64,000 bases of DNA from Lachnospiraceae bacterium (lineage in GTDB: Bacteria > Bacillota > Clostridia > Lachnospirales > Lachnospiraceae), in the NCBI GenBank assembly GCA_017622875.1, contig JAGAQG010000033.1:1-64000 (forward strand), in the 5' to 3' direction. The position numbers were made by a program, and so were the translations under genes. Below are positions 17,038 to 26,305 of the stretch, piece by piece. Position 1 is the first letter of the stretch. Each line of letters starts with the position of its first letter. The notes beneath the pieces were generated by a model. The model did not search any database and was not told where the DNA came from. It saw only the letters and a list, made by a program, of their open reading frames with translations.

Positions 17038-18710
17038 TGGGTACGAAATCTATCAATGCAGAGATGTTTGCAAAAATGTTTCTAGCAGGTGCGAAAAATC
17101 TTGAAGCAAAGAAAGAATGGATCAATGAATTAAATGTATTCCCTGTACCAGACGGTGATACAGGTACAAATATGACATTGACAATCATGGCAGCTGCAAA
17201 AGAAGTAGGTGCTATGGAAACATATGAAATGGACAAAGTTGCAAAATGCATTTCATCAGGTTCTCTTCGTGGTGCAAGAGGTAACTCAGGTGTTATTTTA
17301 TCACAGCTTTTCCGTGGTCTCTGTAAAGTGATCAGAGAAGAAAAGGAAATCGATGTTCCTGTTATGGCAGCTGCACTACAGAAAGCTGTAGAAACAGCTT
17401 ACAAGGCAGTTATGAAACCAAAGGAAGGTACCATCCTGACAGTTGCCAAGGGCGGTGCAAAAAAAGCAATCCAGCTTGCAGATGAAACAGAAGATTTAGT
17501 AGAGTTCATGCAGCAGGTAGTTGCTGAAATGGAAATCGTTCTTTCCAAAACACCGGAAATGCTTCCGGTATTAAAAGAAGCAGGCGTTGTTGATTCCGGC
17601 GGACAGGGTCTTGTAGAAGTATTCCACGGTATGATGGATGCTTTAGAAGGCAAAGAAATTGATTACTCTATCGAAGGTGCTGCATCAGAAGCAAAACCTG
17701 TAAAGATCAGTGCTCAGACAGAGGCTGAAATCAAATTTGGTTACTGTACAGAATTCATTATTATGCTTGAAAAAGAATATACAATGGATACAGAACTTGA
17801 GTTCAAAGCATTCTTAGAAAGCATTGGTGATTCTATCGTTGTTGTATCTGATGACGATATCGTAAAAGTTCATGTTCATACAAATGACCCAGGTCTTGCA
17901 ATTCAGAGAGCTTTAACTTATGGTTCCCTGACTAAGATGAAGATCGATAACATGCGTGAAGAGCATGAAGAAAAACTCATCAAAGAAGCTTCCAAACTTG
18001 CGGAAGAAGAAGCTAAAAAAGCTGCAGAAGCAAAGAAAGCTGAACCAAGAAAAGAAATGGGATTCATTTCCGTATCTATCGGTGAAGGTGTTGGTGAAAT
18101 CTTTAAGGGCCTTGGTGTTGACTACTTGATTGAAGGCGGTCAGACAATGAACCCAAGTACAGAAGATATGTTAAATGCAATCGACAAAGTAAATGCAGAT
18201 CATATCTTTATTTTACCAAACAACAAGAACATTATCCTTGCTGCAAATCAGGCACAGGCACTGACAGAAGATAAGGAAATTCATGTAATTCCTACAAAGA
18301 CTGTACCACAGGGTATTACAGCGATGATCAATTACCTTCCAGACTTATCTGCTGAAGAAAATGCAGAAGCAATGGAAGAAAGCATCACAACTGTAAAGAC
18401 CGGACAGGTTACTTATGCAGTACGTGATACAAAGATTGACGATAAAGAAATCCATGAAGGAAACATCATGGGTATCGGTGATTCAGGTATCCTGGCAGTT
18501 GGTGAAGGATTAGAAGAAACAACACTTGAAATGTTCAAGGAATTAGTAGATGATATGTCTGAAATCATCAGCATTTACTATGGTGAAGAAGTTGATGAAG
18601 CAGTTGCTAATGAACTGGGCGAAAAGGTTGGGGAAATGTTCCCGGCTTGTGATGTTGAAGTACATTTCGGTGGACAGCCAATTTACTACTATGTAGTATC
18701 AGTTGAATAA
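17037..18710 (+). CDS. DAK2/DhaL-domain protein, FakA (YloV)-like
   Basis: This 557-aa protein has an N-terminal DhaL ATP-binding domain with PVPDGDTGTNMTLT (residues about 38-51) and SLRGARGNSGVILSQ, followed by the middle and C-terminal domains of FakA (KVHVHTNDPG, FILPNNKN, IPTKTVPQGI). FakA phosphorylates fatty acids held by FakB; no fakB is in this window. An acidic/Lys linker lies near residue 315. The start is GTG at 17037 after AAGGAGGAG. Confidence 0.85.
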   Translation: MGTKSINAEMFAKMFLAGAKNLEAKKEWINELNVFPVPDGDTGTNMTLTIMAAAKEVGAMETYEMDKVAKCISSGSLRGARGNSGVILSQLFRGLCKVIREEKEIDVPVMAAALQKAVETAYKAVMKPKEGTILTVAKGGAKKAIQLADETEDLVEFMQQVVAEMEIVLSKTPEMLPVLKEAGVVDSGGQGLVEVFHGMMDALEGKEIDYSIEGAASEAKPVKISAQTEAEIKFGYCTEFIIMLEKEYTMDTELEFKAFLESIGDSIVVVSDDDIVKVHVHTNDPGLAIQRALTYGSLTKMKIDNMREEHEEKLIKEASKLAEEEAKKAAEAKKAEPRKEMGFISVSIGEGVGEIFKGLGVDYLIEGGQTMNPSTEDMLNAIDKVNADHIFILPNNKNIILAANQAQALTEDKEIHVIPTKTVPQGITAMINYLPDLSAEENAEAMEESITTVKTGQVTYAVRDTKIDDKEIHEGNIMGIGDSGILAVGEGLEETTLEMFKELVDDMSEIISIYYGEEVDEAVANELGEKVGEMFPACDVEVHFGGQPIYYYVVSVE

Positions 18711-18724
18711 GAGAGATTGATTAT

Positions 18725-18756
18725 GGGGGAAATCTATGATTTCCCTCATTTTTTAT
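18725..18756 (+). terminator. Intrinsic terminator after the FakA-like gene
   Basis: GGGAAATC and GATTTCCC form a stem with loop TAT, followed by TCATTTTTTAT. Confidence 0.85.
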
Positions 18757-18921
18757 CTACGCCCAATATCAAAATTGAAAAATAAAATGTAATCTATAGA
18801 ATGGACATATTAAAAAAATTCTTCAGAAAATCTTAAAAAACTTTCTGAAATAATTGTGCTATGATTATTCCAGGAAATTTCCTAAAGGGAAAAATTTGAA
18901 AGATGTTAGCGGAGAATACTT

Positions 18922-19959
18922 ATGAAAAAGAGAATGTTATTAATGTTTTTAGTTGCAGGAGTTCTGGCAACTGGATGTGGAAATAAAGAAGTGAGTGAGG
19001 TGCCGGAAATTCATGTATCAGAAGAAAGTGATACAACAAGTGAAAACGTGATGGATAAGACAGATGATTCTGAAACGAATGAAGACGAAACGAACATCGC
19101 AGATGTAGAAGAAACGCTTTCTTTTGATGAATTTAAAGATCTGGAATTCTATTTTGCCAGCGGTGCGGGTGGTTGGAGAACCGTGTTGCAGATTAAAGAA
19201 GATGGAAGCTTTTCTGGAGAATATTCTGACAGTGATATGGGTTCTGTTGGGGAAGGTTATCCGAATGGTACTTATTATTTTTGTGCGTTTGAAGGCAAAT
19301 TTTCTGAGCCTGTGAAAGTAAATGACTATACCTATTCGATGAAGATCGAAGAAATACATTATAAAAATGAAACAGGTACGGAAGAAATTAAGGACGGAGT
19401 ATTATATTCCTACAGCACAGCTTATGGACTGGATGGGGCGGAGGACATTTTAGTTTATTTGCCGGGAGCACCTGTTAAGGAACTTCCAGAAGAATACATG
19501 GGCTGGGTACGGGGTTCTATGGAAAATCTGTATGCATCAGAGCTTCCATTTTATGGACTCTATAATGAGAAAGAACAGAATGGATTCTCCAGCTATGATA
19601 TCAGCAATCGAATCGCTGATGTGATGGCAGCTACTGAAGAATGGTCTATTACGATTAAAGCATCTTTGGAAAATGATGCTTTAACTCAGGTGGATATGAA
19701 CGAAAAATCTAAAGAACTGTATGATACATGGGATGCGGCGCTCAATACTTTGTGGGATGCACTGAAAAATGATCTCTCCGAGGCAGAAATGGATGCGCTT
19801 TTGAAAGAACAGCGTGAATGGATTGCAGATAAAGAAGCAGCAGTAAAGGAAGCTGGAGAAGAAGTAGCCGGAGGTTCCATGCAGGGAATGGTCATGAATT
19901 TAAAAGCAGCAGAGATGACAGAAGAACGAGTTTATGAATTATATGAACTGCTGAAATAA
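18922..19959 (+). CDS. Lipoprotein with LprI-like (DUF1311) C-terminal domain
   Basis: This 345-aa lipoprotein has a signal peptide ending in the lipobox LATGC (Cys at residue 19), then a Glu/Asp/Thr linker to about residue 70. A beta-rich middle region contains EDGSFSGEYSD, a pattern seen in many clostridial lipoproteins. The C-terminal helical segment (from about residue 250) has the DUF1311/LprI pattern, with LYDTWDAALNTLWDALK and LKEQREWIADKEAAV. LprI-like domains inhibit lysozyme in mycobacteria; no function is claimed here. Confidence 0.7.
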   Translation: MKKRMLLMFLVAGVLATGCGNKEVSEVPEIHVSEESDTTSENVMDKTDDSETNEDETNIADVEETLSFDEFKDLEFYFASGAGGWRTVLQIKEDGSFSGEYSDSDMGSVGEGYPNGTYYFCAFEGKFSEPVKVNDYTYSMKIEEIHYKNETGTEEIKDGVLYSYSTAYGLDGAEDILVYLPGAPVKELPEEYMGWVRGSMENLYASELPFYGLYNEKEQNGFSSYDISNRIADVMAATEEWSITIKASLENDALTQVDMNEKSKELYDTWDAALNTLWDALKNDLSEAEMDALLKEQREWIADKEAAVKEAGEEVAGGSMQGMVMNLKAAEMTEERVYELYELLK

Positions 19960-20017
19960 TCCTGATATTTCCAAGTATCCGTACATATTACTTAAGAAAA
20001 GATAGAAAGGTAACATC

Positions 20018-21403
20018 GTGGTTTTTAGCAGCTTTGTATTTCTTTTTCAGTTTTTACCTGTTTTTTTGTTAATTTATTTTCTTGTTCCGGCAAGATTTAA
20101 AAATTGTGTTATTTTTGCAGGCAGTTTGGTCTTTTACTTTTATGGAGTAAAAGATCATCCGGCCTACTTTTTGTTGATTATTTTATCGATTATTATAAAT
20201 TATCTGGCTGCAATTCAAATCGATCAGAGTAGCAAAGATTCTGGAAGAAAATTCTGGCTGTTTGCAGGAATGTTTTATAACATTGGAAGTCTGTTTTTGT
20301 TTAAATATGCGGATTTTTTTGTTGAAAATGCAAATTGGATTTTGAGTCAGGTGAACAGTGGCGTGGAGTTTCCATATACAAACCTTATACTTCCAATAGG
20401 TATTAGCTTTTACACCTTTCAGATCAGCTCTTATTTGATTGACGTATATCGTAAAAAGTTTCCGGCAGAACGGTCATTTTTGCTGCTTGGAACTTATCTT
20501 TGCCTGTTTCCGCAGTTAATTGCTGGACCGATTGTTACTTACGAAGAAGTGAGAGAACAGCTTCGGCAGCGGACACATTCTTTGGAAAATGTAGAGGAAG
20601 GACTAAAGACATTTACGATCGGTCTGGCATTAAAAGTGCTGATTGCAAATCGAGTTAGTTCTATCTGGACTCAGGCGGCAACGATTGGATATGAAAGTAT
20701 CTCTACACCTATGGCGTGGCTTGCACTCATCGCATATTCACTCCAGATTTATTTTGACTTTTATGGTTATTCTCTGATGGCAAAGGGATTGGGACGAATC
20801 ATGGGATTCTATTTCCCGGATAACTTTAAAGAGCCATATTTATCTAAAACAGTCTCAGAATTTTGGCGCCGTTGGCACATTACCCTTGGAAGCTGGTTCA
20901 GAGAATATGTTTACATACCCCTTGGCGGCAATCGAAGTCATCATTACAGGAACCTTTTCATTGTCTGGTTTCTTACTGGCTTATGGCATGGAGCAAGCTG
21001 GAATTTCGTGTTATGGGGACTTTTGAGTTTTCTGATGATTGCTTTGGAAAAGAAATTCAGGCTATTTTCAGGACACTTTTATATGGCTGCATTTATCTTA
21101 TTTTCCTGGCTTTTATTTGGAATTTCAGATCTTACGCAGTTTGGAATTTATTTGACAAAACTGTTTCCATTTTTGAAGGCCGGCAGTGAGGCAGTATTTA
21201 AAGCTGACTATGTTAAATATTTTTCCGAATGTGCAGTACCATTTTGCGCAGGGATATTTTGCTGCAGTGATATTCCACGTAAAATATATGAGAAAAGGAA
21301 AGACAGCTTTCTAATTTCTCTGATTCTTGTACTTTTGTTTTGGGCATGTGTTTACAGTATTTATCTTGGATTGGATGATCCATTTTTATATTATCAGTTT
21401 TAA
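20018..21403 (+). CDS. MBOAT family O-acyltransferase (AlgI/DltB-like)
   Basis: This 461-aa polytopic protein of the AlgI/DltB family transfers acyl groups across the membrane to extracytoplasmic glycans. It has about ten membrane segments. Signatures are LPIGISFYTFQISSYLIDVY (near residue 126), GPIVTYEE, FWRRWHITLGSWFREYVYIP and the catalytic-histidine segment GLWHGASWNF. Translation starts at GTG at 20018 after GAAAGGTAA. The SGNH-type gene 13 nt downstream is its likely partner. The acceptor (exopolysaccharide or teichoic acid) is not indicated. Confidence 0.85.
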   Translation: MVFSSFVFLFQFLPVFLLIYFLVPARFKNCVIFAGSLVFYFYGVKDHPAYFLLIILSIIINYLAAIQIDQSSKDSGRKFWLFAGMFYNIGSLFLFKYADFFVENANWILSQVNSGVEFPYTNLILPIGISFYTFQISSYLIDVYRKKFPAERSFLLLGTYLCLFPQLIAGPIVTYEEVREQLRQRTHSLENVEEGLKTFTIGLALKVLIANRVSSIWTQAATIGYESISTPMAWLALIAYSLQIYFDFYGYSLMAKGLGRIMGFYFPDNFKEPYLSKTVSEFWRRWHITLGSWFREYVYIPLGGNRSHHYRNLFIVWFLTGLWHGASWNFVLWGLLSFLMIALEKKFRLFSGHFYMAAFILFSWLLFGISDLTQFGIYLTKLFPFLKAGSEAVFKADYVKYFSECAVPFCAGIFCCSDIPRKIYEKRKDSFLISLILVLLFWACVYSIYLGLDDPFLYYQF

Positions 21404-21416
21404 AAGGGGCTAGATT

Positions 21417-22256
21417 ATGTTTGCTAAGATACAATTGCAAAAATATCCGTATATTACGTTGCTTTCCATTAGTTTTCTGGTTGTGGCCTTGTTTTGGAAA
21501 CTTGAACCGGGTTTTATAAATCAGTCAACAGATGACTTTATGGAAATGTCAGATGCGGAGATTGTGGAAGATACGATTTCAGAAGAAGTAGTATCTGCCG
21601 AGGTAGTTCCAGAATGGGAATTGCCTGAAACGACCGAAGTAACAGAAGTAATAGAAGAAACGAATGAAGGCTCATTTTTTGTAGCCGACAGAACCTATTT
21701 TGACCATGCACTTTTTATTGGAGATTCGAGAACAGTTGGTCTTTATGAATATGGTGATTTGGGAAATGCCATAGCTCTGGCTGACTCCGGAATGAGTGTA
21801 TATAAAGTTTTCAAACAGAAATTTGAACTTCCTTCGGGAGAAAAGCAGACATTAGAGGAGCTTCTTTCGGAGGAGCAGTTTGAGAAAATCTACATTATGC
21901 TTGGAATCAATGAGCTTGGATATTCTTTTGAACCGACGGTAGTAAAGTATGAGAAAATGGTAGAGCGTATTGAAGAACTGCAGCCGGATGCGATTATTTT
22001 CTTGCAGGCGAATCTCCATATCACAAAGTCCAAATCTGGGAAGTCCGAAATCTATAATAACGAAAATATTGATCGGTTTAATCGGGAAGTAGAAAAGCTT
22101 GCTGATAACAAGAAACGGTTTTTCCTGGATGCAAATGAACTTTTTGATGACGAAGAAGGTAATCTGTCAGTGGAATACACGGTGGATGAGGCACATGTGC
22201 TGGGAAAATATTACGTGGACTGGGTAGACTGGATTTTGAATTATGCGGTAGATTGA
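21417..22256 (+). CDS. SGNH-like hydrolase/acyltransferase partner of MBOAT
   Basis: This 279-aa protein has one N-terminal membrane anchor (residues about 14-28), a Glu/Thr/Val-rich spacer, and an SGNH fold: the Ser block in FIGDSRTVGLYEYG, the Gly in ADSGMS, the Asn in MLGINELGY, and the Asp-His pair in VDEAHVLGKYY. Such anchored SGNH proteins pair with MBOAT proteins to acetylate surface glycans. The gene follows the MBOAT gene by 13 nt. Confidence 0.75.
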   Translation: MFAKIQLQKYPYITLLSISFLVVALFWKLEPGFINQSTDDFMEMSDAEIVEDTISEEVVSAEVVPEWELPETTEVTEVIEETNEGSFFVADRTYFDHALFIGDSRTVGLYEYGDLGNAIALADSGMSVYKVFKQKFELPSGEKQTLEELLSEEQFEKIYIMLGINELGYSFEPTVVKYEKMVERIEELQPDAIIFLQANLHITKSKSGKSEIYNNENIDRFNREVEKLADNKKRFFLDANELFDDEEGNLSVEYTVDEAHVLGKYYVDWVDWILNYAVD

Positions 22257-22324
22257 CAGTTTTCTTTTGATTCATGAAATGATAAAATAGATTATCATAA
22301 AATGCAATGAATTGGAGAATTGCT

Positions 22325-22957
22325 ATGATCAACAGAGACGACATGCTGGAACTGACAAGACGTATGACTCCGACAAGGACATGTTTTGACAGAATTGCGG
22401 GTGCATACATAAATGATATGGGTGAAGTGGAGGACAGTTTTAACATTCATTTTGGTAAGCTGTCAGGTTCTGAGAAAGCGAAAAATCTGGCTTTGGCGAA
22501 AGCAATTCCTTTTGCAAAGACAAATGTTCAATTAAAAGAATATTCATTTTTTGAAAAGTCAAAAGGAAAAGACAGCATGTATACTTTACTGCGAGCAATT
22601 CAACAGTGCGGATTGAAAAATGACGCTTTGATGGAGCTTTTGTATGAGCAGATTGCAGACGGTTATCCCGTAGATCATGAATTTGCAGTATTTGTATTTC
22701 ATGGAGTCTATGATGTTACTGTAAAAGCAAAAGACAAGGAAAGCTTATGGGAATCAGAAGAAATTTATGATTTCATGATTTGTACAGTGAGTCCGATGAC
22801 TGGAAAATATGAACTGGCAGAACCGGTATTTGGTTTTCTTTATCCGGCTTTTTCCGACCGAAGCTCGGATAAAAGTAAAATAGATATATTTCATGCAAAT
22901 CCAGAGTATGTGGAAGAGGGCCTGCTCTATAAATTAGGAGTGAAATCGGTAATATAA
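22325..22957 (+). CDS. DUF4317-like protein (short form)
   Basis: This 210-aa cytoplasmic protein starts MINRDDMLELTRRMTPTRTC, with DRIAGAYINDMGEVEDSFN, the start pattern of DUF4317 proteins of Firmicutes. Those are usually about twice as long, so this is a short form or relative. Function is unknown for the family. The ATG at 22325 is preferred over one 18 nt upstream because TTGGAGAATT precedes it. Confidence 0.6.
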   Translation: MINRDDMLELTRRMTPTRTCFDRIAGAYINDMGEVEDSFNIHFGKLSGSEKAKNLALAKAIPFAKTNVQLKEYSFFEKSKGKDSMYTLLRAIQQCGLKNDALMELLYEQIADGYPVDHEFAVFVFHGVYDVTVKAKDKESLWESEEIYDFMICTVSPMTGKYELAEPVFGFLYPAFSDRSSDKSKIDIFHANPEYVEEGLLYKLGVKSVI

Positions 22958-22997
22958 AACTTTTTATGACTTTGGATAATAATTGGATTTTTAACAG

Positions 22998-23030
22998 AGA
23001 GCTGGAATTTAAACAAATTCAGCTCTTTTG
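22998..23030 (+). terminator. Intrinsic terminator
   Basis: AGAGCTG-AATTT pairs with AAATT-CAGCTCT with one bulge and loop AAAC, followed by TTTTG. The remaining intergenic bases to 23255 show only a small hairpin near 23099 and no gene. Confidence 0.7.
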
Positions 23031-23255
23031 TACATTGCCTGAAAACATCGAGTATGCTATTCTGTATATGAGCAAATTTTCTTTTATCATATCAGATTTG
23101 AAACCTCTTAAGGTTTCTTCTATAATCTAAATATGGGCTGGAAAGGTTTGGGGGCCTGTTTCTAAAATTAGAAAATTCTTGCTTAATTTCACATTTACAG
23201 CAGGGGTTTTCATAAGTGAACTCCTGAAAATACAATTTCATAAAGGAGGACACAG

Positions 23256-24101
23256 ATGGCGGGAGAAACAAAGACCAAGGGAAAATTGCCATGGCATTCA
23301 GGGTTCTATGCTGGTATCCAGATTGAACTGGAAGAGGAAGCGGATAAGCTGACGTTTGAGAATGAGCATCAGTTAGGAACAAATCCGATGCGGATTGATG
23401 TATTGATTGTTAAGAAGCATACGGAAGAGCAGATTAAGAAAAATATTGGAAGGATTTTTAGAGAGCATAATATTATAGAGTATAAAAGTCCCGAAGATTA
23501 TCTAAGCATTGATGCTTTTTATAAAGTGTTGGGATATGCCTGTTTTTATAAAGCAGATGTGCAGCATGTGGATGAGATAAAAACGGAACAGATTACAATT
23601 TCCTATGTATGTAAAGGGTATCCAAGAAAACTTATCAAACATTTAAAGACAGTACGAAAGTATAAGATCGAACCATATGCAAAGGGAATCTATTACATTA
23701 CTGGTGGTATGTTTCAAATGCAGCTGATACTTACATCACGACTTTCAGAGAAAGAAAACTTTTGGCTGAAAAATCTGACAAATGATTTGAAGAAAAAAGA
23801 AGAAGCAGAAGAAATGTTTCGTGAGTATGGGAAGAATAAAAACAGTAACTTACATAAATCAGTAATGGATTTGGTTATGCGTGCAAATCTGAAGATTTTT
23901 AAGGAGGTAAGAGGCGATATGTGTGATGCGTTGTTAGAGCTTATGCAAGATGAATTAGAGGAAAGAGAACAAAAGGGAGCTCAGGATAAAATATTGGATT
24001 TGATTAACAAAAAGCTTGCAAAAGGAAAATCTGTTGAGCAGATTGCAGAGGAATTGGAAGAAACGCCAGAGACAATTCGAGAGTTAATAGAAAAATTATA
24101 A
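23256..24101 (+). CDS. PD-(D/E)XK nuclease-fold protein
   Basis: This 281-aa protein belongs to a group abundant in Lachnospiraceae, often related to Rpn/transposase-type PD-(D/E)XK proteins. A plausible active site is Asp in NPMRIDVLIV (near residue 49) with Glu and Lys in IIEYKSPED (near residue 73). The C-terminus has a coiled region and a helix-turn-helix-like repeat (KGKSVEQIAEELEETPETIR). The start follows AAAGGAGGA. It stands alone and could belong to a mobile family, though no terminal repeats are visible. Confidence 0.65.
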   Translation: MAGETKTKGKLPWHSGFYAGIQIELEEEADKLTFENEHQLGTNPMRIDVLIVKKHTEEQIKKNIGRIFREHNIIEYKSPEDYLSIDAFYKVLGYACFYKADVQHVDEIKTEQITISYVCKGYPRKLIKHLKTVRKYKIEPYAKGIYYITGGMFQMQLILTSRLSEKENFWLKNLTNDLKKKEEAEEMFREYGKNKNSNLHKSVMDLVMRANLKIFKEVRGDMCDALLELMQDELEEREQKGAQDKILDLINKKLAKGKSVEQIAEELEETPETIRELIEKL

Positions 24102-24130
24102 AATTAAAAAAATATACAGGAGGATCTACT

Positions 24131-24886
24131 ATGTATCAGTTATGGGAAGATTTAAAGAAACTGAAAAGCTACCGCTGGGTGGAATTATCCCACTCATTGA
24201 ACAATGAGAGTCCATATTGGGGCGGAATTCCAGAAGGCGCAGTAGAGCTTGGAACAACGGTGTATGACTGGGGTAATCCAATGTTAGACTGCCTGATCCA
24301 GACTTTTAAATTTCCGGGACAGTTTGGAACCCACATTGATTTTCCATCACATTTTGTAAAAAATCGTGAGACATCAGAAAAATATGGTGTGAAAGACATG
24401 GTATTTCCTCTGGTAGTAATCGATATCACAGAGAAAGTAAAAGCAGATGTGCATTATGCTGTGACTGTAGATGATATCAAAGAATATGAATCAAAATATG
24501 GCGAGATTCCAGATGGTGCATTTGTGGCACTTCGTACAGACTGGAGCAAACGCTGGCCGGATATGGATGCAATTTCCAACTATGATGATGAAGGCGGAGA
24601 GCATTTCCCGGGATGGTCTATGGAAGCGCTGAAATATATTTATGAAGAACGTAATGCGGCGGCAAACGGACATGAAACACTGGATACAGATGCATCTGTA
24701 CTGGCTGCGGAAGCAGGAGATCTGGCATGTGAACGTTATGTGCTGGATAAAGGAAAATTACAGGTAGAAGTATTGTGTAATCTGGATCAGGTTCCGGCAG
24801 CCGGAGCAATCATGGTTGCTGCATTCCTGCCAATCGAGGGAGCGACAGGCCTTCCGGTACGTGCATGGGCAATCGTAGAAGAATAG
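24131..24886 (+). CDS. Cyclase-family (kynurenine formamidase-like) metal hydrolase
   Basis: This 251-aa enzyme of the PF04199 cyclase family has the metal-binding motif FGTHIDFPSHF (near residues 60-70) and a downstream ALRTDWSKRW segment. Relatives hydrolyse amides such as N-formylkynurenine or act as isatin hydrolases; the substrate here is unknown. It begins after AGGAGGATC and ends just before the first cobalamin riboswitch. No link to B12 is implied by its sequence. Confidence 0.78.
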   Translation: MYQLWEDLKKLKSYRWVELSHSLNNESPYWGGIPEGAVELGTTVYDWGNPMLDCLIQTFKFPGQFGTHIDFPSHFVKNRETSEKYGVKDMVFPLVVIDITEKVKADVHYAVTVDDIKEYESKYGEIPDGAFVALRTDWSKRWPDMDAISNYDDEGGEHFPGWSMEALKYIYEERNAAANGHETLDTDASVLAAEAGDLACERYVLDKGKLQVEVLCNLDQVPAAGAIMVAAFLPIEGATGLPVRAWAIVEE

Positions 24887-24934
24887 ATTGCAATTTACCG
24901 AAGAGTGTGCTAGTATTTTTATAATTTCATAAGG

Positions 24935-25108
24935 AATGGTCAGGTGCTGGAACATTTTAAAAGAAAAATGTTCTGGTGAAAAGGGAAACAGGTGCAAATC
25001 CTGTACGAACTCGTCACCGTAATTAGGGAGCAGAAGCCGAAATATCACTGGGAAACTGGGAAGATGGCGGAATGTGAGGATCTATGAGTCGGGAGACCTG
25101 CCTGATTG
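24935..25108 (+). promoter_or_regulatory. Cobalamin riboswitch 1
   Basis: The aptamer core is visible in order: GGTGCAAATCCTG, ACTCGTCACCGTAATTAGGG, ATATCACTGGGAAACTGGGAAG, and the B12 box GAGTCGGGAGACCTGCC at 25086-25102. It lies on the plus strand upstream of the DUF4430 lipoprotein and S-component genes. The intrinsic terminator at 25211 is the likely off-switch when B12 is bound. Confidence 0.92.
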
Positions 25109-25210
25109 TGTACGAAACGTTTGTTGATACCACGAGTAACTGGTGTACATCATTTTTAGCAATTTAGAACTTTTCAGAGAGTTTCTGGAATTGTACATAT
25201 TATGCATGAC

Positions 25211-25243
25211 AGCCCTTTACTTTTGTGGTAAAGGGCTTTTTGT
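25211..25243 (+). terminator. Terminator of riboswitch 1
   Basis: AGCCCTTTAC pairs with GTAAAGGGCT, loop TTTTGTG, followed by TTTTTG. Placed 100 nt after the B12 box and 50 nt before the start codon, it is the probable expression platform. Confidence 0.88.
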
Positions 25244-25292
25244 ATGCCGATTATGAGATAATTTAATATCCAAACGAGAAAAGGAGAATAAA

Positions 25293-25727
25293 ATGAAATC
25301 GAACAAAAAATTATTAACATTACTTCTTTCCCTGATGTTAGTTGCAGCGATGGCGTTTGTAGTGACGGGATGTAACAAGAAAGAAGAAGCTGTTGTATCA
25401 GAGGTAACCGTTCACGAAGATGGAGAAGTAATCGGTGAAGGCAGCAAAGAATTTGCATTTACTGTTGTAAATATGGAAGGTGAAGAAACAAACCTTGAAA
25501 TTCATACAGATAAAGAAACTGTAGGTGAAGCTCTTTTGGAACTTGGTGTTATTGCAGGTGAAGACAGCGAATATGGTCTTTATGTAAAGACTGTAAATGG
25601 TGAAACTGTTGATTATGACAAAGATGGAAAATACTGGGCATTCTATATTAATGGTGAATATGGAATGACAGGCGTTGACACCACAAAAATTGCAGAAGGA
25701 GAGTCTTACGCATTTAAGGCAGAATAG
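25293..25727 (+). CDS. DUF4430 lipoprotein (transcobalamin C-domain-like)
   Basis: This 144-aa lipoprotein has a signal peptide with lipobox VVTGC (Cys27) and then essentially one DUF4430 domain from about residue 50 to the end (EFAFTVVNMEGEE, KETVGEALLELGVI, KYWAFYINGEYGMTGVD). DUF4430 is the bacterial relative of the C-terminal beta domain of transcobalamin and intrinsic factor. It is controlled by a cobalamin riboswitch and cotranscribed with an ECF S component 2 nt away. I infer that it hands cobamide to that S component. Confidence 0.8.
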   Translation: MKSNKKLLTLLLSLMLVAAMAFVVTGCNKKEEAVVSEVTVHEDGEVIGEGSKEFAFTVVNMEGEETNLEIHTDKETVGEALLELGVIAGEDSEYGLYVKTVNGETVDYDKDGKYWAFYINGEYGMTGVDTTKIAEGESYAFKAE

Positions 25728-25729
25728 TC

Positions 25730-26248
25730 GTGAAACTTACAACGAGAGAAGTAGCAGTGTTTGCAATGCTGGGTGCGATTATGTATGCTTCTAAAATGAT
25801 CATGGAAATCGCACCGAATGTTCATTTATTAGGAACCTTTGTCATTGCCTATACGCTGGTATATGGAAAAAAAGCTTTATATCCAATTTATGTCTTTGTC
25901 CTTCTGACGGGAGTTTATGCCGGATTTGCCACATGGTGGATTCCTTATCTCTACCTTTGGACCGTTCTTTGGGCAGTGGTAATGATCCTGCCGAAAAATA
26001 TGCCAAAGAAAATCCGCCCGTTTGTTTACATGACTGTGTGTGCAGCGCATGGATTTTTATATGGAACATTGTATGCTCCGGCACAGGCCTTCTTTTTCGG
26101 TCTAAATCTTGAGGGAACGATTGCGTGGATCGTTGCGGGACTTCCATGGGATTTTGTCCATGGTGTCAGCAATTTCTTCTGCGGAATGCTGATTCTTCCG
26201 ATAGTCAGAGTATTAAGACTTGCAGAAAATGGTGCTGCGAATTATTAG
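25730..26248 (+). CDS. ECF transporter S component, probably cobamide-specific
   Basis: This 172-aa protein has five or six membrane helices. Its N-terminal helix, TTREVAVFAMLGAIMYASKM, contains an alanine-rich stretch of the type that contacts EcfT in S components. It has no T or ATPase gene next to it, so it would use the ECF module at 42.1-46.2 kb or another shared module. The GTG start is 2 nt after the DUF4430 stop. Specificity for a cobamide is inferred from the riboswitch and the DUF4430 partner. Confidence 0.78.
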   Translation: MKLTTREVAVFAMLGAIMYASKMIMEIAPNVHLLGTFVIAYTLVYGKKALYPIYVFVLLTGVYAGFATWWIPYLYLWTVLWAVVMILPKNMPKKIRPFVYMTVCAAHGFLYGTLYAPAQAFFFGLNLEGTIAWIVAGLPWDFVHGVSNFFCGMLILPIVRVLRLAENGAANY

Positions 26249-26256
26249 AAAATGTG

Positions 26257-26297
26257 AAAATGACGACTCATCCAATAAGGATAGGTCGTCATTTTTT
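26257..26297. terminator. Bidirectional terminator
   Basis: AAAATGACGACTCATCC pairs with GGATAGGTCGTCATTTTTT around loop AATAA. It separates the S-component gene from the converging cobU. Confidence 0.88.
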
Positions 26298-26305
26298 AAG
26301 TTCAG

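Noticed and set aside
23256..24101. Insertion sequence around the PD-(D/E)XK gene
   Set aside because: No terminal inverted repeats or target duplications were seen near the gene, so it is listed only as a gene.
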